Shown here piece by piece: positions 43,166 through 51,150 of a stretch of 64,000 nt of DNA (positions within the stretch are counted from its first letter, which is position 1; the number at the start of each line of letters is the position of its first letter). A model generated the notes under the pieces. That model did not search any database. It saw only the letters and a list, made by a program, of their open reading frames with translations, and had not been told where the DNA came from. The stretch spans positions 5,114,001 through 5,178,000 of the forward strand of contig NZ_AP019860.1 in NCBI RefSeq assembly GCF_009002475.1, in the 5' to 3' direction. This DNA is from Candidatus Uabimicrobium amorphum. GTDB taxonomy: Bacteria; Planctomycetota; Uabimicrobiia; Uabimicrobiales; Uabimicrobiaceae. A program made the translations under genes and the position numbers.

Positions 43166-44491
43166 ATGAACGAAATCACGGGACCTAAGGGACGTTTTAT
43201 TAGTGGTAATTTTCGCGATATACACAAAGATATGTTTGCTTTTTTTGATAAATGTATCGCTGAGCATGGAGATATATTCAAATTTCGGGCGTTTCATGTA
43301 AAGTGTTATGTGGTGAATAGGCCAGAGTATATCGAAGAATTGTTGGTGAAAAATCATACCCGGGTTCGCAAACCTTGGGATTTAAGGCAGCTTAGGATAC
43401 TTCTTGGTAAAGGCCTGCTAACAAATGAAGGGCAACCGTGGCTAAAGCAAAGACGTGCCTCGCAGCCGTCTTTCCAAAAAAAGCGCATTGCGGAATATGC
43501 AAAAATCATGGCGAAACATATCGAAAAGCACGTAGACACTTGGGAAGATGGTGAAGAACTCGATATACATCAAAAGATGATGGACGTGGCTCTGTATATT
43601 GCCGGAGAAACATTATTTGGTACTATTGTGGACGATATTGAAAATATCGAACGTTTGCTCGATTTAGCCATGAATCAATTTGGAAAAATGATCAGCGGGG
43701 GTGTTCCTTTGCCTCTGTGGTTTCCGACACCGCTCAATTTGCGGATGATATGGATGACGTATAAGTTCGACTTTGCGATTATGGATATGATACGCGAACG
43801 CAAGAAAAATCCACAACAGGCCAATGATCTTTTGTCAGACCTTATCAACATCAAATACGAAGATGGCTCGCCGATTAGTGATAAACAAGTCCGTGACGAA
43901 ATCATCACTCTAATTGCCGCGGGGCACGAAACGACAGCAATTTCGTTGTCGTGGACATTGTATCTACTTGCGCAACATCCAGAGGTAAAGGAAAAGCTAT
44001 TTGCGGAAGTGGATGAGGTTTTGGCAGGACGCTTGCCTCGGGCGAGTGATATGCAAAACCTTACATATACAGTAAAGGTAATGAAGGAATCGATGCGTTT
44101 TTATCCTCCTGCTTGGGGTCTTGGTCGCGAAGTGACGGAGGACATTGAAATCGCCGGGCAAAAAATCGCAAAAAATTCGCAAGTATTTGTTTTGATGTAT
44201 TTTTTACATCGCGATCCACGCTTTTATGAAAACCCCCATGAGTTTTACCCCGAAAGATGGACCCCTGAGTTTGAGAAACAATTGCACCGTTACGCATACC
44301 TTCCTTTCGGAGGCGGACCGCGTCTGTGCATTGGTAATCACTTTGCGATGATGGAAACGACTTTGTTGCTGGCGCACATGATGCAAAAATGCGATTTTGA
44401 ACTTGTTAAAGATCATGCGGTTGTCATGCATCCTTCGGTCACTCTTCGTCCCAAAAATGGGATACGCATGATCGTTCATAAAAGAAAGTAG
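43166..44491 (+). CDS. Cytochrome P450
   Basis: A 441-residue soluble P450 monooxygenase with all hallmark motifs: I-helix AAGHETT (G253-H254-E255-T256), K-helix E308-S-M-R311, the PERW loop near 368, and the heme-ligand loop FGGGPRLCIGN with the thiolate C388. Length and pattern are those of bacterial class I/II enzymes that oxidise hydrophobic molecules; the substrate is unknown and no ferredoxin gene is adjacent. AGGAAA lies before the ATG. The neighbouring minus-strand gene ends three bases after its stop. Confidence 0.95.
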   Translation: MNEITGPKGRFISGNFRDIHKDMFAFFDKCIAEHGDIFKFRAFHVKCYVVNRPEYIEELLVKNHTRVRKPWDLRQLRILLGKGLLTNEGQPWLKQRRASQPSFQKKRIAEYAKIMAKHIEKHVDTWEDGEELDIHQKMMDVALYIAGETLFGTIVDDIENIERLLDLAMNQFGKMISGGVPLPLWFPTPLNLRMIWMTYKFDFAIMDMIRERKKNPQQANDLLSDLINIKYEDGSPISDKQVRDEIITLIAAGHETTAISLSWTLYLLAQHPEVKEKLFAEVDEVLAGRLPRASDMQNLTYTVKVMKESMRFYPPAWGLGREVTEDIEIAGQKIAKNSQVFVLMYFLHRDPRFYENPHEFYPERWTPEFEKQLHRYAYLPFGGGPRLCIGNHFAMMETTLLLAHMMQKCDFELVKDHAVVMHPSVTLRPKNGIRMIVHKRK

Positions 44492-44494
44492 GTC

Positions 44495-44830
44495 CTACTT
44501 GCGTTTTACTTTTTGGTATATGATGAGACCTATCGCAGCTATAGCACCAATAATGGCAAGAAAAAATAGTACGATAAACTTTGGTCTACGTGAGGTGACG
44601 GCATCTATCTGGTAGTTTAGATCGTCGTATTTCTCTTGTAGTTGTTGCTGCTTTTCTTGATGTTCCTGTCGGTCTCGTGGTGGTGTAAGCTCATTGGTAT
44701 TTAGCTCCATGCGAACACCAATTCTTTTTTGTACTAAGCCGTTGGCTTCATCTCTTATTTGTGTGAGGTTGTAAAAAGCAAAAACTCCAATGACACAACT
44801 CACAACGAATATAATCATATTTTTTTGCAT
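44495..44830 (-). CDS. Small two-helix membrane protein
   Basis: A 111-residue protein with membrane helices at about 5-22 and 84-106 and a polar, Gln/Glu-rich coiled-coil-like loop between (about 30-75). AAGGAA lies 7 bases before the ATG. It starts 24 bases after the rfbB stop and may be transcribed with rfbA-rfbB. No family is recognised, and no link to sugar metabolism is visible. Confidence 0.7.
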   Translation of the reverse strand: MQKNMIIFVVSCVIGVFAFYNLTQIRDEANGLVQKRIGVRMELNTNELTPPRDRQEHQEKQQQLQEKYDDLNYQIDAVTSRRPKFIVLFFLAIIGAIAAIGLIIYQKVKRK

Positions 44831-44854
44831 ACATTTTCCTTAAATTTTTTTAGA

Positions 44855-45850
44855 TTACTTTTGTAAATACCAACGTACGGTTTTGTCTATTGCCGTAATA
44901 AAGTCATGTTGTTGTGACCATCCTAATTCGCTTTTAAGTTTGTCACAGTTGACGGCATAGCGCAAATCATGTCCCTTACGATCGGTGACGAACGTTATTA
45001 AATTCTTGTAGGCATCTTTATTTTTCTTTTCGATTTTGGCAACTGTTTCGCACAGAAGCTCCACAAGTTGTATATTCTGCCACTCGTTTTCCCCTCCAAC
45101 ATTGTAAGTTTCCCCACGTTTTCCTCGTTGTAAAATAGCCCATATCGCACTACAGTGATCTTCTACATACAACCAGTCGCGTACATTTTTTCCCTGCCCG
45201 TAAACCGGAATATTTTTGCCTGTTTTGATACAGTTGATCACTACAGGAATGAGTTTTTCGGGAAATTGATATGGGCCAAAGTTATTAGAACAATTGGATA
45301 AGGTAATGGGAAGTTTGTAAGTATGGAAGTAAGCGTTCACTAGGTGATCAGAGGCGGCTTTCGATGCGGAGTATGGATTTCTTGGGTTGTAGGCGGTTGT
45401 TTCATAAAAGTAGCCTTTATCTCCCAAACTACCATAAACCTCGTCGGTACTCACATGGTGAAATAGCACATCTTGGCGTTCTGCCCATATCTCTCGGGCG
45501 ATTTCCAAAAGTATCGATGTGCCAACAATGTTGGTTTCAATAAAATTTTTCGGGCCATAAATAGATCTATCTACGTGAGATTCTGCGGCAAAATGAACAA
45601 CCGTATCGATTTGGTATTTTTGAAAAACATCCTTGACCATTTGATAATCACATATGTCGTGGTGTTTGAAAAAATAGCGCTGGGGGTACTTTGCCGCAAT
45701 GTCCGATAAGTGATTTTGATTTCCCGCATATGTCAACTTATCGATATTGATAATGCGTCCTGCAAAGTCGGTATTTTCAAAGATGTAGCGAATGAAATTA
45801 CAACCAATAAAACCCGCTCCTCCGGTTACCAATATATTATGTCTTGTCAT
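44855..45850 (-). CDS. rfbB: dTDP-glucose 4,6-dehydratase
   Basis: A 331-residue extended short-chain dehydrogenase that turns dTDP-glucose into dTDP-4-keto-6-deoxyglucose using bound NAD. It has the Rossmann signature TGGAGFIG at the N-terminus, [12 protein letters not shown], the STDEVYG block, the [12 protein letters not shown] catalytic Tyr-Lys pair and [10 protein letters not shown]. The start overlaps the end of rfbA by 14 bases. It is the second step of dTDP-deoxyhexose synthesis. rfbC and rfbD (rmlC/rmlD) are not adjacent, so the final sugar is unknown. Confidence 0.97.
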   Translation of the reverse strand: MTRHNILVTGGAGFIGCNFIRYIFENTDFAGRIINIDKLTYAGNQNHLSDIAAKYPQRYFFKHHDICDYQMVKDVFQKYQIDTVVHFAAESHVDRSIYGPKNFIETNIVGTSILLEIAREIWAERQDVLFHHVSTDEVYGSLGDKGYFYETTAYNPRNPYSASKAASDHLVNAYFHTYKLPITLSNCSNNFGPYQFPEKLIPVVINCIKTGKNIPVYGQGKNVRDWLYVEDHCSAIWAILQRGKRGETYNVGGENEWQNIQLVELLCETVAKIEKKNKDAYKNLITFVTDRKGHDLRYAVNCDKLKSELGWSQQHDFITAIDKTVRWYLQK

Positions 45851-46706
45851 GTTTGATTACCTTTAGTAAGTACTTACCATATCCGCTGGCAATGAGAGGC
45901 GAGGCAATTTCTTTTACTTGTTCTGCGGAGATCCAACTGTTTTGATAGGCAACTTCTTCTATACAAGCAATTTTTAGTCCCTGGCGTTCTTCTATGGTGC
46001 GGATAAAATTAGAGGCATCTAGCATTGTTTGAAAACTCCCGGTGTCCAGCCAGGCAAAGCCGCGACCAAGTATGTTGACATTGAGTTGCTTTTCTTGGAG
46101 GTAGCGATCGTTAATTTCGGCAATTTCTAGTTCACCTCGCGCAGAAGGTTTTAGAGATTTTGCAATTTCAATCACGCGATTGTCGTAAAAATACAGTCCG
46201 GCGACCACAACGTTGGATTTCGGATTTTGTGGTTTTTCTACGATACTACTTGGTTGACCATTTTCATCAAAATTAATAACGCCATAACGTTCTGGATTGG
46301 GGACGTTGTAGCCAAAAACAGTTGCCCCCGATTCAGGAGTTTTTTGCAACATTTCTCCTAGCCCTTCGCCATAGAAAATATTGTCGCCAAGAATAAGACA
46401 AACTCGATCGCTACCGATGAACTTTTCGCCGATGATAAAAGCTTCGGCGATGCCATTGGGTTGCGGTTGGGGGGCATAACTAATATTTAGTCCTAGAGAG
46501 CTACCATCTTGAAATAAATTGCGAAATACCGGTATATCTTGAGGGTTACCAATAATTAAAATTTCTCTGATTTTCGCCAACATCAAAATGGACAAGGGGT
46601 AATAAATCATTGGTTTGTCGTAAATGGGCATGAGTTGTTTACATACGGCTTTTGTCGCAGGATACAGTCTGGTTCCTTTACCTCCTGCAAGAATGATGCC
46701 TTTCAT
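45837..46706 (-). CDS. rfbA: Glucose-1-phosphate thymidylyltransferase
   Basis: A 289-residue nucleotidyltransferase that joins glucose-1-phosphate and dTTP to make dTDP-glucose. Diagnostic are [23 protein letters not shown] with the LxxGxGTRxxPxT-type loop, [13 protein letters not shown], and [10 protein letters not shown]. The longest frame starts one codon earlier at TTG; the ATG at 46706 has AAGGA at a good distance. The end overlaps rfbB. Confidence 0.97.
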   Translation of the reverse strand: MKGIILAGGKGTRLYPATKAVCKQLMPIYDKPMIYYPLSILMLAKIREILIIGNPQDIPVFRNLFQDGSSLGLNISYAPQPQPNGIAEAFIIGEKFIGSDRVCLILGDNIFYGEGLGEMLQKTPESGATVFGYNVPNPERYGVINFDENGQPSSIVEKPQNPKSNVVVAGLYFYDNRVIEIAKSLKPSARGELEIAEINDRYLQEKQLNVNILGRGFAWLDTGSFQTMLDASNFIRTIEERQGLKIACIEEVAYQNSWISAEQVKEIASPLIASGYGKYLLKVIKHDKT

Positions 46707-46817
46707 CAAACGTCCTTTTTTTGTTGAACGATAATTTTATATCGTTACAATAGAGTTTTGAACTATACCAGTCTTTAATTTTACTAACTATTCACATAGC
46801 TGTTAAGGAAAAGCTAA

Positions 46818-47135
46818 ATGAAAAAATTTACAAATGTGTTGTTGGTTCTTGCCGTTGCGCTTACCATTTCTGGATGCGCTCTTTCTGTAAATCCTTTGGT
46901 GGGAGCTTTGTACGCGGATGTGGAAGGACCTTTGGCAGTAACAGGCAATAGCCCAGGAGCATTAGTGGGTGAGGCAAAAGCTACTCTAATCTTCGGTGTA
47001 AGTTTTGGAGATGCCAGTGCTAAATCTGCGGCAGCAAACGGTGGTATTACCAAAATCAAAACTGTTGATCAAAAAGTACGCAATGTTTTAGGCGTTTTTA
47101 TGGAAGTTACTACAATTGTTACCGGTGACGACTAA
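46818..47135 (+). CDS. TRL-like family lipoprotein
   Basis: A 105-residue small lipoprotein: signal peptide with lipobox TISGCA (Cys at about residue 20) and a short mature part that fits TRL-like proteins (PF13146): the SVNPLVGALYADVEGPLAVTG entry, the GEAKATLIFG core, and IKTVDQKVRNVLGVFMEVTT. Members are small envelope proteins of unknown role. AAGGAAAAGC precedes the ATG. A 39-residue ORF starts 21 bases downstream, so the two are probably one operon. Confidence 0.82.
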   Translation: MKKFTNVLLVLAVALTISGCALSVNPLVGALYADVEGPLAVTGNSPGALVGEAKATLIFGVSFGDASAKSAAANGGITKIKTVDQKVRNVLGVFMEVTTIVTGDD

Positions 47136-47156
47136 ACTATGAAAAGGAACTGATTA

Positions 47157-47276
47157 GTGGCTGAAATGGAAGCTTCTTTTTTTCAACAGCATTTTATCAC
47201 CATTGTTGTTGGTGTTTCTACTTTTATTCTTGGCTATATTATTGGGTTTTTTTCCAACTCTGGTGGCTCAGAATAG
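47157..47276 (+). CDS. Small 39-residue single-helix membrane protein
   Basis: A GTG start with AAGGAA 7 bases upstream opens a 39-codon frame ending at TAG 47274-47276. The product has one hydrophobic helix (about residues 13-32, ITIVVGVSTFILGYIIGFF) with polar ends and a final SNSGGSE. It lies 21 bases after the TRL-like gene and before a strong terminator at 47281. It is too short for usual gene-calling cut-offs. The membrane helix plus ribosome site plus terminator make it a credible small gene. Confidence 0.6.
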   Translation: MAEMEASFFQQHFITIVVGVSTFILGYIIGFFSNSGGSE

Positions 47277-47280
47277 TTTT

Positions 47281-47316
47281 CAAAACGTATCCTCATAGCA
47301 TCGAGGATACGTTTTG
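47281..47316 (+). terminator. Rho-independent terminator after the TRL operon
   Basis: CAAAACGTATCCTC (47281-47294) and GAGGATACGTTTTG (47303-47316) form a 14-bp stem with an 8-base loop. The right arm brings TTTT before the end and GTTT follows. It starts 5 bases after the small ORF. Confidence 0.75.
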
Positions 47317-47347
47317 GTTTATATTCCACATCTACAAACAATTCTTT

Positions 47348-48652
47348 TTAGTACCACAAACTTACAATCCATTCAAGTATTTGCGGATCATAAGCTATTT
47401 GCAAGTGATTTTTATCAAATCCTCTTTGTCCCACAAGTTTTGCACCACGTTTGGTGAGACCCTCTGTATAGGAAGCACTGTATTTATACAGTACGCCATC
47501 ACTGGGATAGTCTTGCACTCCAATAGGAATTTTTATCCAACCTAAATCTATCTCATCAAGAGTCGAATGTGTTCCATAAACATTAATGACATTGATACCC
47601 GGATCAAGACCCTTATCATTTAGTTTACCTATGGTGTTATGACCTTCTTTGATGGCATGTTGGATTCCGTAAGAAGCGACAAAGGCGGTTGTTCCTCCGT
47701 AGTAGCAGGCCTTCATTGTTAAATTGAAATCTACTGGGGTGTAACTAAACACCGAAAAGTCAAGCCCATCATCTACCAAGTTGTATAGTAGCTGGCTTTG
47801 CCCTGGAAAGTAGTTGCCGCTGTATTTTCCCGGATTTTGTGCGTAGATATCCAATTCGTATAACTTTGCCCATGATCCATAAACTAGACCTTGGTAAAAG
47901 CAGATGGGAGAGGAGGTGTTGTTAGCAAGAGCTGTGACATTTCCCATGTAGTAGCGAAACACTAAGTCAATACCCTTGTTGGCAGCACCTATCTGAACAT
48001 AGTGCCCGATATCATTTTGGTACTTTGTCAAAAAAGATTTATAGGTGCTATTCACTTCGCCAAGATCACTCATGTAAATACTTGCAGCACAGTTGCCTTT
48101 TGAGTGAGCAATGACATTTACTTTTGTTCGTTGGGTTTTTTGCTTAATAATATGGATGGCATTGCGAATTTGTTCTGCTTGTAAGTAATTGCAACCGTGG
48201 TTATGAGAGAAATTGATCGCAAAAACGGGATGTCCTTTTTGCGAAAGTCTTTGCATAAAACCCTTCTTGTCGCTTGGTATAGATTTTGGCGTTGTCATGC
48301 TTCTCGGGTGGACCCAAGCGCGAAACGCATCATCTCCTGCCCCATGTATTAGAAGCACTGGTGTTTTTTGTGCTTGTTTCCAACCGCGAGAATACAGTAG
48401 TACCATTAGTGATGAATCAGCACCTTGGTTGTTGTATAGCTCCTGTGGAAAACATTCAAGTACCTGAGGATTTTGGAAGCGTGTGATTTCCAAAATTTTT
48501 TCTCTGACAAACATGGGATGGTGATCGCGGTATGCCTCACTCTTTTCCCAATACAAGATGTTATTGTTTACCTTGACAGGTACTTCGTTCAAGTATTGTG
48601 TGGCGAATACACTAGTGATTAGTGTGAATACAAGTATGAACGAAACTCTCAT
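47348..48652 (-). CDS. Exported lipase/esterase-like alpha/beta hydrolase
   Basis: A 434-residue protein with a signal peptide (about 1-17) and an alpha/beta-hydrolase fold close to bacterial lipases of the class 2/triacylglycerol type. The oxyanion loop LLIHGAGDD and the nucleophile elbow IAHSKGN (Gly before His replaced by Ala) are clear; the His is probably in the GTHSTLDEID segment. The start overlaps the phaR stop as ATGA, with GGGGGAAG upstream, so it is probably translationally coupled with the PHA regulator. It might cleave PHA oligomers or lipids outside the cell; that link is an inference. Confidence 0.82.
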   Translation of the reverse strand: MRVSFILVFTLITSVFATQYLNEVPVKVNNNILYWEKSEAYRDHHPMFVREKILEITRFQNPQVLECFPQELYNNQGADSSLMVLLYSRGWKQAQKTPVLLIHGAGDDAFRAWVHPRSMTTPKSIPSDKKGFMQRLSQKGHPVFAINFSHNHGCNYLQAEQIRNAIHIIKQKTQRTKVNVIAHSKGNCAASIYMSDLGEVNSTYKSFLTKYQNDIGHYVQIGAANKGIDLVFRYYMGNVTALANNTSSPICFYQGLVYGSWAKLYELDIYAQNPGKYSGNYFPGQSQLLYNLVDDGLDFSVFSYTPVDFNLTMKACYYGGTTAFVASYGIQHAIKEGHNTIGKLNDKGLDPGINVINVYGTHSTLDEIDLGWIKIPIGVQDYPSDGVLYKYSASYTEGLTKRGAKLVGQRGFDKNHLQIAYDPQILEWIVSLWY

Positions 48653-49122
48653 TCATCTTCCCCCTTTAGTTTGTTTTCCAAATCAGCAATTTTTTTTTCA
48701 TACCCTTTTAGGGTACTTTGTAGTTGTTCCCATGCATTGTTTGCGAAATAGTTGGGCATTTGTGTCATATTCATCCAACCATTCCACATATTGAACTGCT
48801 GTTGCATATTGTCCTTGAGTTTCATATAAGAATCAAGGCTGGAACTCAAATAAAACTGCAGAAATTCTTGGTGTTCGTCTTTTTGTAGTTTGATGAGCTG
48901 GTGAAGAAGTTTTGTGGAAAATATCGTGTGTTTCTTTTCATCGTTCAAGATGATTTGTAACAATGTTTCTTGGGTGATATCTTCTTTTGTTTGATTATCG
49001 ATAACCTCAACATAGTTCCCTTCACGAATAATGAGGGATAGCTCATCTAAAGTGATGTACTTTTTATCCACTGTGTGATATAGACGTCGATTAGTGTACT
49101 TCTTAATTGTAATTTTTTTCAT
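48649..49122 (-). CDS. phaR: Polyhydroxyalkanoate synthesis regulator PhaR
   Basis: A 157-residue protein with the conserved N-terminal domain of PhaR (about residues 1-60: KKYTNRRLYHTVDKKYITLDEL and FEVIDNQTKEDIT-like core), which binds DNA and PHA granules, and a C-terminal part with coiled coil (about 90-155). PhaR typically represses phasin genes when no granules are present and is released by binding PHA. It is transcribed divergently from the phaE-like gene across about 210 bases that carry two TTGCANTGCAA palindromes. The lipase-like gene is coupled downstream. Confidence 0.9.
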   Translation of the reverse strand: MKKITIKKYTNRRLYHTVDKKYITLDELSLIIREGNYVEVIDNQTKEDITQETLLQIILNDEKKHTIFSTKLLHQLIKLQKDEHQEFLQFYLSSSLDSYMKLKDNMQQQFNMWNGWMNMTQMPNYFANNAWEQLQSTLKGYEKKIADLENKLKGEDE

Positions 49123-49180
49123 AATTTAAGTGCCTGAAAAGAAAACACTTACGGATTTTCTTTTGCTAAAATACATTTTT

Positions 49181-49197
49181 ATGTTGCAGTGCAACAT
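49181..49197. promoter_or_regulatory. Candidate PhaR operator, palindrome 1
   Basis: ATGTTGCAGTGCAACAT is a perfect palindrome around a central G. It lies 59 bases upstream of the phaR start. TGCA-containing palindromes are the type of site reported for PhaR regulators in other bacteria. A second copy of the core is at 49306-49320. Confidence 0.5.
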
Positions 49198-49305
49198 GGA
49201 AAATGGTTTTATATGTTCAGAGTTAATTGTGTGTTAATTTTGCACTCTTTGATATCGCTTAAATTACAAAGGGTGCAGTTTATAAAACTAATTTCAATGT
49301 TAATA

Positions 49306-49320
49306 TTTTGCACTGCAAAA
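49306..49320. promoter_or_regulatory. Candidate PhaR operator, palindrome 2
   Basis: TTTTGCACTGCAAAA is a perfect palindrome around a central C and abuts the Shine-Dalgarno AAAGGAG of the phaE-like gene. Binding here would block elongation or initiation. It shares TTGCANTGCAA with the site at 49181. A single half-site TTTTGCACT lies near 49239-49247. Confidence 0.5.
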
Positions 49321-49334
49321 AAAAGGAGCACGCT

Positions 49335-49823
49335 ATGTTTTCAACTTTACCACAAAGCCCAATGGATTTTTGGAAAAAATTACCTCTTATGGGACCTAAT
49401 CGCGAATACTTAGAAAAATTACAGAACATTCACTCTTCATGGACAAATTTTTTGCAAAGCAACATGGAGTATAACAAATTATCACAAATTTTTTGGGAAA
49501 ATTTTGCAAAAGATTTTCCAGAGTACGCAAAAAAGAGTTATGAAAACTTTGACTTTAAAGAGTTTGATCCGACAAAAAAAATGCAAGAAGGTTTAAAATT
49601 CTTCGATGAGTGCTGGGAAAAGACAATGCAGTCAGAAGAATACGCACAAAAAAGCGGTGAAGTATTAAACAATCTTGGTGAATTTCGCAAGCAGTTGATG
49701 GATCTTTTCACCCCTGTTCTCAATGATTCTAATATCGCATCTCAACAACAAATTTACGAATTAACAAAACAAATGGACGAACTTCGTAAACGCATCGAGA
49801 ATTTGGAAGCGCAAAAATCATAA
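49335..49823 (+). CDS. phaE: Phasin / PhaE-like PHA synthase subunit
   Basis: The start is set at ATG 49335 with AAGGAG 7 bases upstream (the longest frame begins at an unsupported TTG). The 162-residue helical protein carries W/F-rich amphipathic helices (DFWKKLP, SWTNFL, FWENFAKDF) and ends in a Leu/Arg coil (IYELTKQMDELRKRIENLEAQ) like the C-terminus of PhaE, the partner subunit of class III synthases; phasins look similar. It probably coats granules or activates the following PhaC. It is the first gene of the plus-strand PHA unit and lies right behind a PhaR-type palindrome. Confidence 0.8.
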   Translation: MFSTLPQSPMDFWKKLPLMGPNREYLEKLQNIHSSWTNFLQSNMEYNKLSQIFWENFAKDFPEYAKKSYENFDFKEFDPTKKMQEGLKFFDECWEKTMQSEEYAQKSGEVLNNLGEFRKQLMDLFTPVLNDSNIASQQQIYELTKQMDELRKRIENLEAQKS

Positions 49824-49860
49824 CTGGCAGAAACGAAAGCTGCCGTTTTGTAAAGAAAAT

Positions 49861-49931
49861 GTCATTCCCGAGAGAGTGGAAAACTCGTAAGAGGATTCTA
49901 ATTGCTAGTTTTTTGTTTTCTCGGGCATGAC
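49861..49931. repeat. Miniature palindromic element with GTCAT / ATGAC ends (copy 2)
   Basis: The 71-base element starts GTCATTCCCGAGA and ends TCTCGGGCATGAC, matching the ends of the element at 22391-22470. The interior differs in sequence. It separates the phaE-like gene from phaC. Confidence 0.6.
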
Positions 49932-50010
49932 AATTGGAAAACAGGGCTTTTGATTTCTGAGACTATTGATAACCACGGTTTAACACCCCGCTTATGTTTA
50001 GGAGAAAACA

Positions 50011-51009
50011 ATGCAAACATCGGCCGTTACTCATGATAACACCTTACATCCTTTTGCGGATCATGCACAAAAGGAAATGGTTTTTCAAAATACTCATATT
50101 ACACTATTTAAATACACCCCTCAAACCGTTAAATGTGATACTCCGGTTTGTATATCCTACGCCCTAGTTAACAAAACCTACGTATTGGATCTAAGTCCGA
50201 AAAATAGTTTTATTCGCTCGCTGTTAAAAGAAGGACTTATCGTATATCTTATTGTGTGGCATGATCCTGCGAAAACAATGTGCAATGTTACCTTAGAAGA
50301 TTATGTTTGCCGCAACTTAAACATATGTGTGGATAAAGTCAGACAACTACACGACATTCCTCAAATCAACTTGTTAGGGATTTGCCAAGGTGGAACTTTC
50401 TCCCTTATGTACACCTCTCTTTTTGGTGAAAAAATAAAAAATCTCATTTTAATGGTAACACCTGTAGACTTTCACAGCAGTGAGAATCTTTTTACGCACA
50501 TGGCAAAAACTTGGGACACGAAAAAAATTGCTGGTGGATTTCCACTACTCACTGGGGACTTCATGAATATGGGATTTCTACAGTTGAAGCCTTGTGAGCT
50601 ACTTATCAATAAGTATGTAGGTGCTGTACAATTTTTAAATGACGAACATAAGCGAGAGTTTTTCTTGCGTATGGAAAAGTGGATTTTTGATAGTCCAGCC
50701 CAAGCGGGAAATACTTGGAGTGAATTTATCGAAAAATGTTATCAAAAAAATGCCTTGGTAAATGACACGTTTGTCTTAGGCGGTAACAAAGTCTCTTTGA
50801 GCAATATCAAATGCCCCGTTCTTAATTTAACAGCAGCAAAAGATCATCTCGTTCCCAATGAATGCAGCACACCTCTTAAAAATGTCATATCTTCTACCGA
50901 TTATACATATGAAAGTTTTTCCACTGGTCATATTGGAATTTTAGTTGGTAGAATAGTTGCCAAAAAAGTTGCTCCAACTATTGGAGAATGGTTACAAAAA
51001 AGAGATTGA
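50011..51009 (+). CDS. phaC: PHA synthase, class III-type PhaC subunit
   Basis: A 332-residue alpha/beta-hydrolase-fold polymerase with the PhaC-type nucleophile box GICQGG (C125 instead of Ser), the acid D278 in TAAKDHLVP and H307 in STGHIGI, giving a complete Cys-Asp-His triad. It joins 3-hydroxyacyl-CoA into PHA. The length matches class III PhaC, which needs PhaE. The preceding gene provides a PhaE-like protein. AGGAG lies 7 bases before the ATG. A terminator-like hairpin follows the stop, so the next synthase may have its own promoter. Confidence 0.88.
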   Translation: MQTSAVTHDNTLHPFADHAQKEMVFQNTHITLFKYTPQTVKCDTPVCISYALVNKTYVLDLSPKNSFIRSLLKEGLIVYLIVWHDPAKTMCNVTLEDYVCRNLNICVDKVRQLHDIPQINLLGICQGGTFSLMYTSLFGEKIKNLILMVTPVDFHSSENLFTHMAKTWDTKKIAGGFPLLTGDFMNMGFLQLKPCELLINKYVGAVQFLNDEHKREFFLRMEKWIFDSPAQAGNTWSEFIEKCYQKNALVNDTFVLGGNKVSLSNIKCPVLNLTAAKDHLVPNECSTPLKNVISSTDYTYESFSTGHIGILVGRIVAKKVAPTIGEWLQKRD

Positions 51010-51077
51010 AACACATTTCGCCGACTACAGCGTTTTTTGTAACTTATTCTTTTCCAAGAATGTGTTTATTTTACTTA

Positions 51078-51105
51078 AGGGACGGCCAGACCGTCCCTGT
51101 TTTTG
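51078..51105 (+). terminator. Terminator-like hairpin between the two phaC genes
   Basis: AGGGACGG (51078-51085) and CCGTCCCT (51091-51098) pair around CCAGA, followed by GTTTTTGT. It lies 46 bases before the start of the next gene, so it might attenuate transcription into the fused phaEC gene. Confidence 0.7.
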
Positions 51106-51150
51106 TGAATGATCAGCAAAGCTCGTTGTTGTTTTATTCGAGGAGAAATC

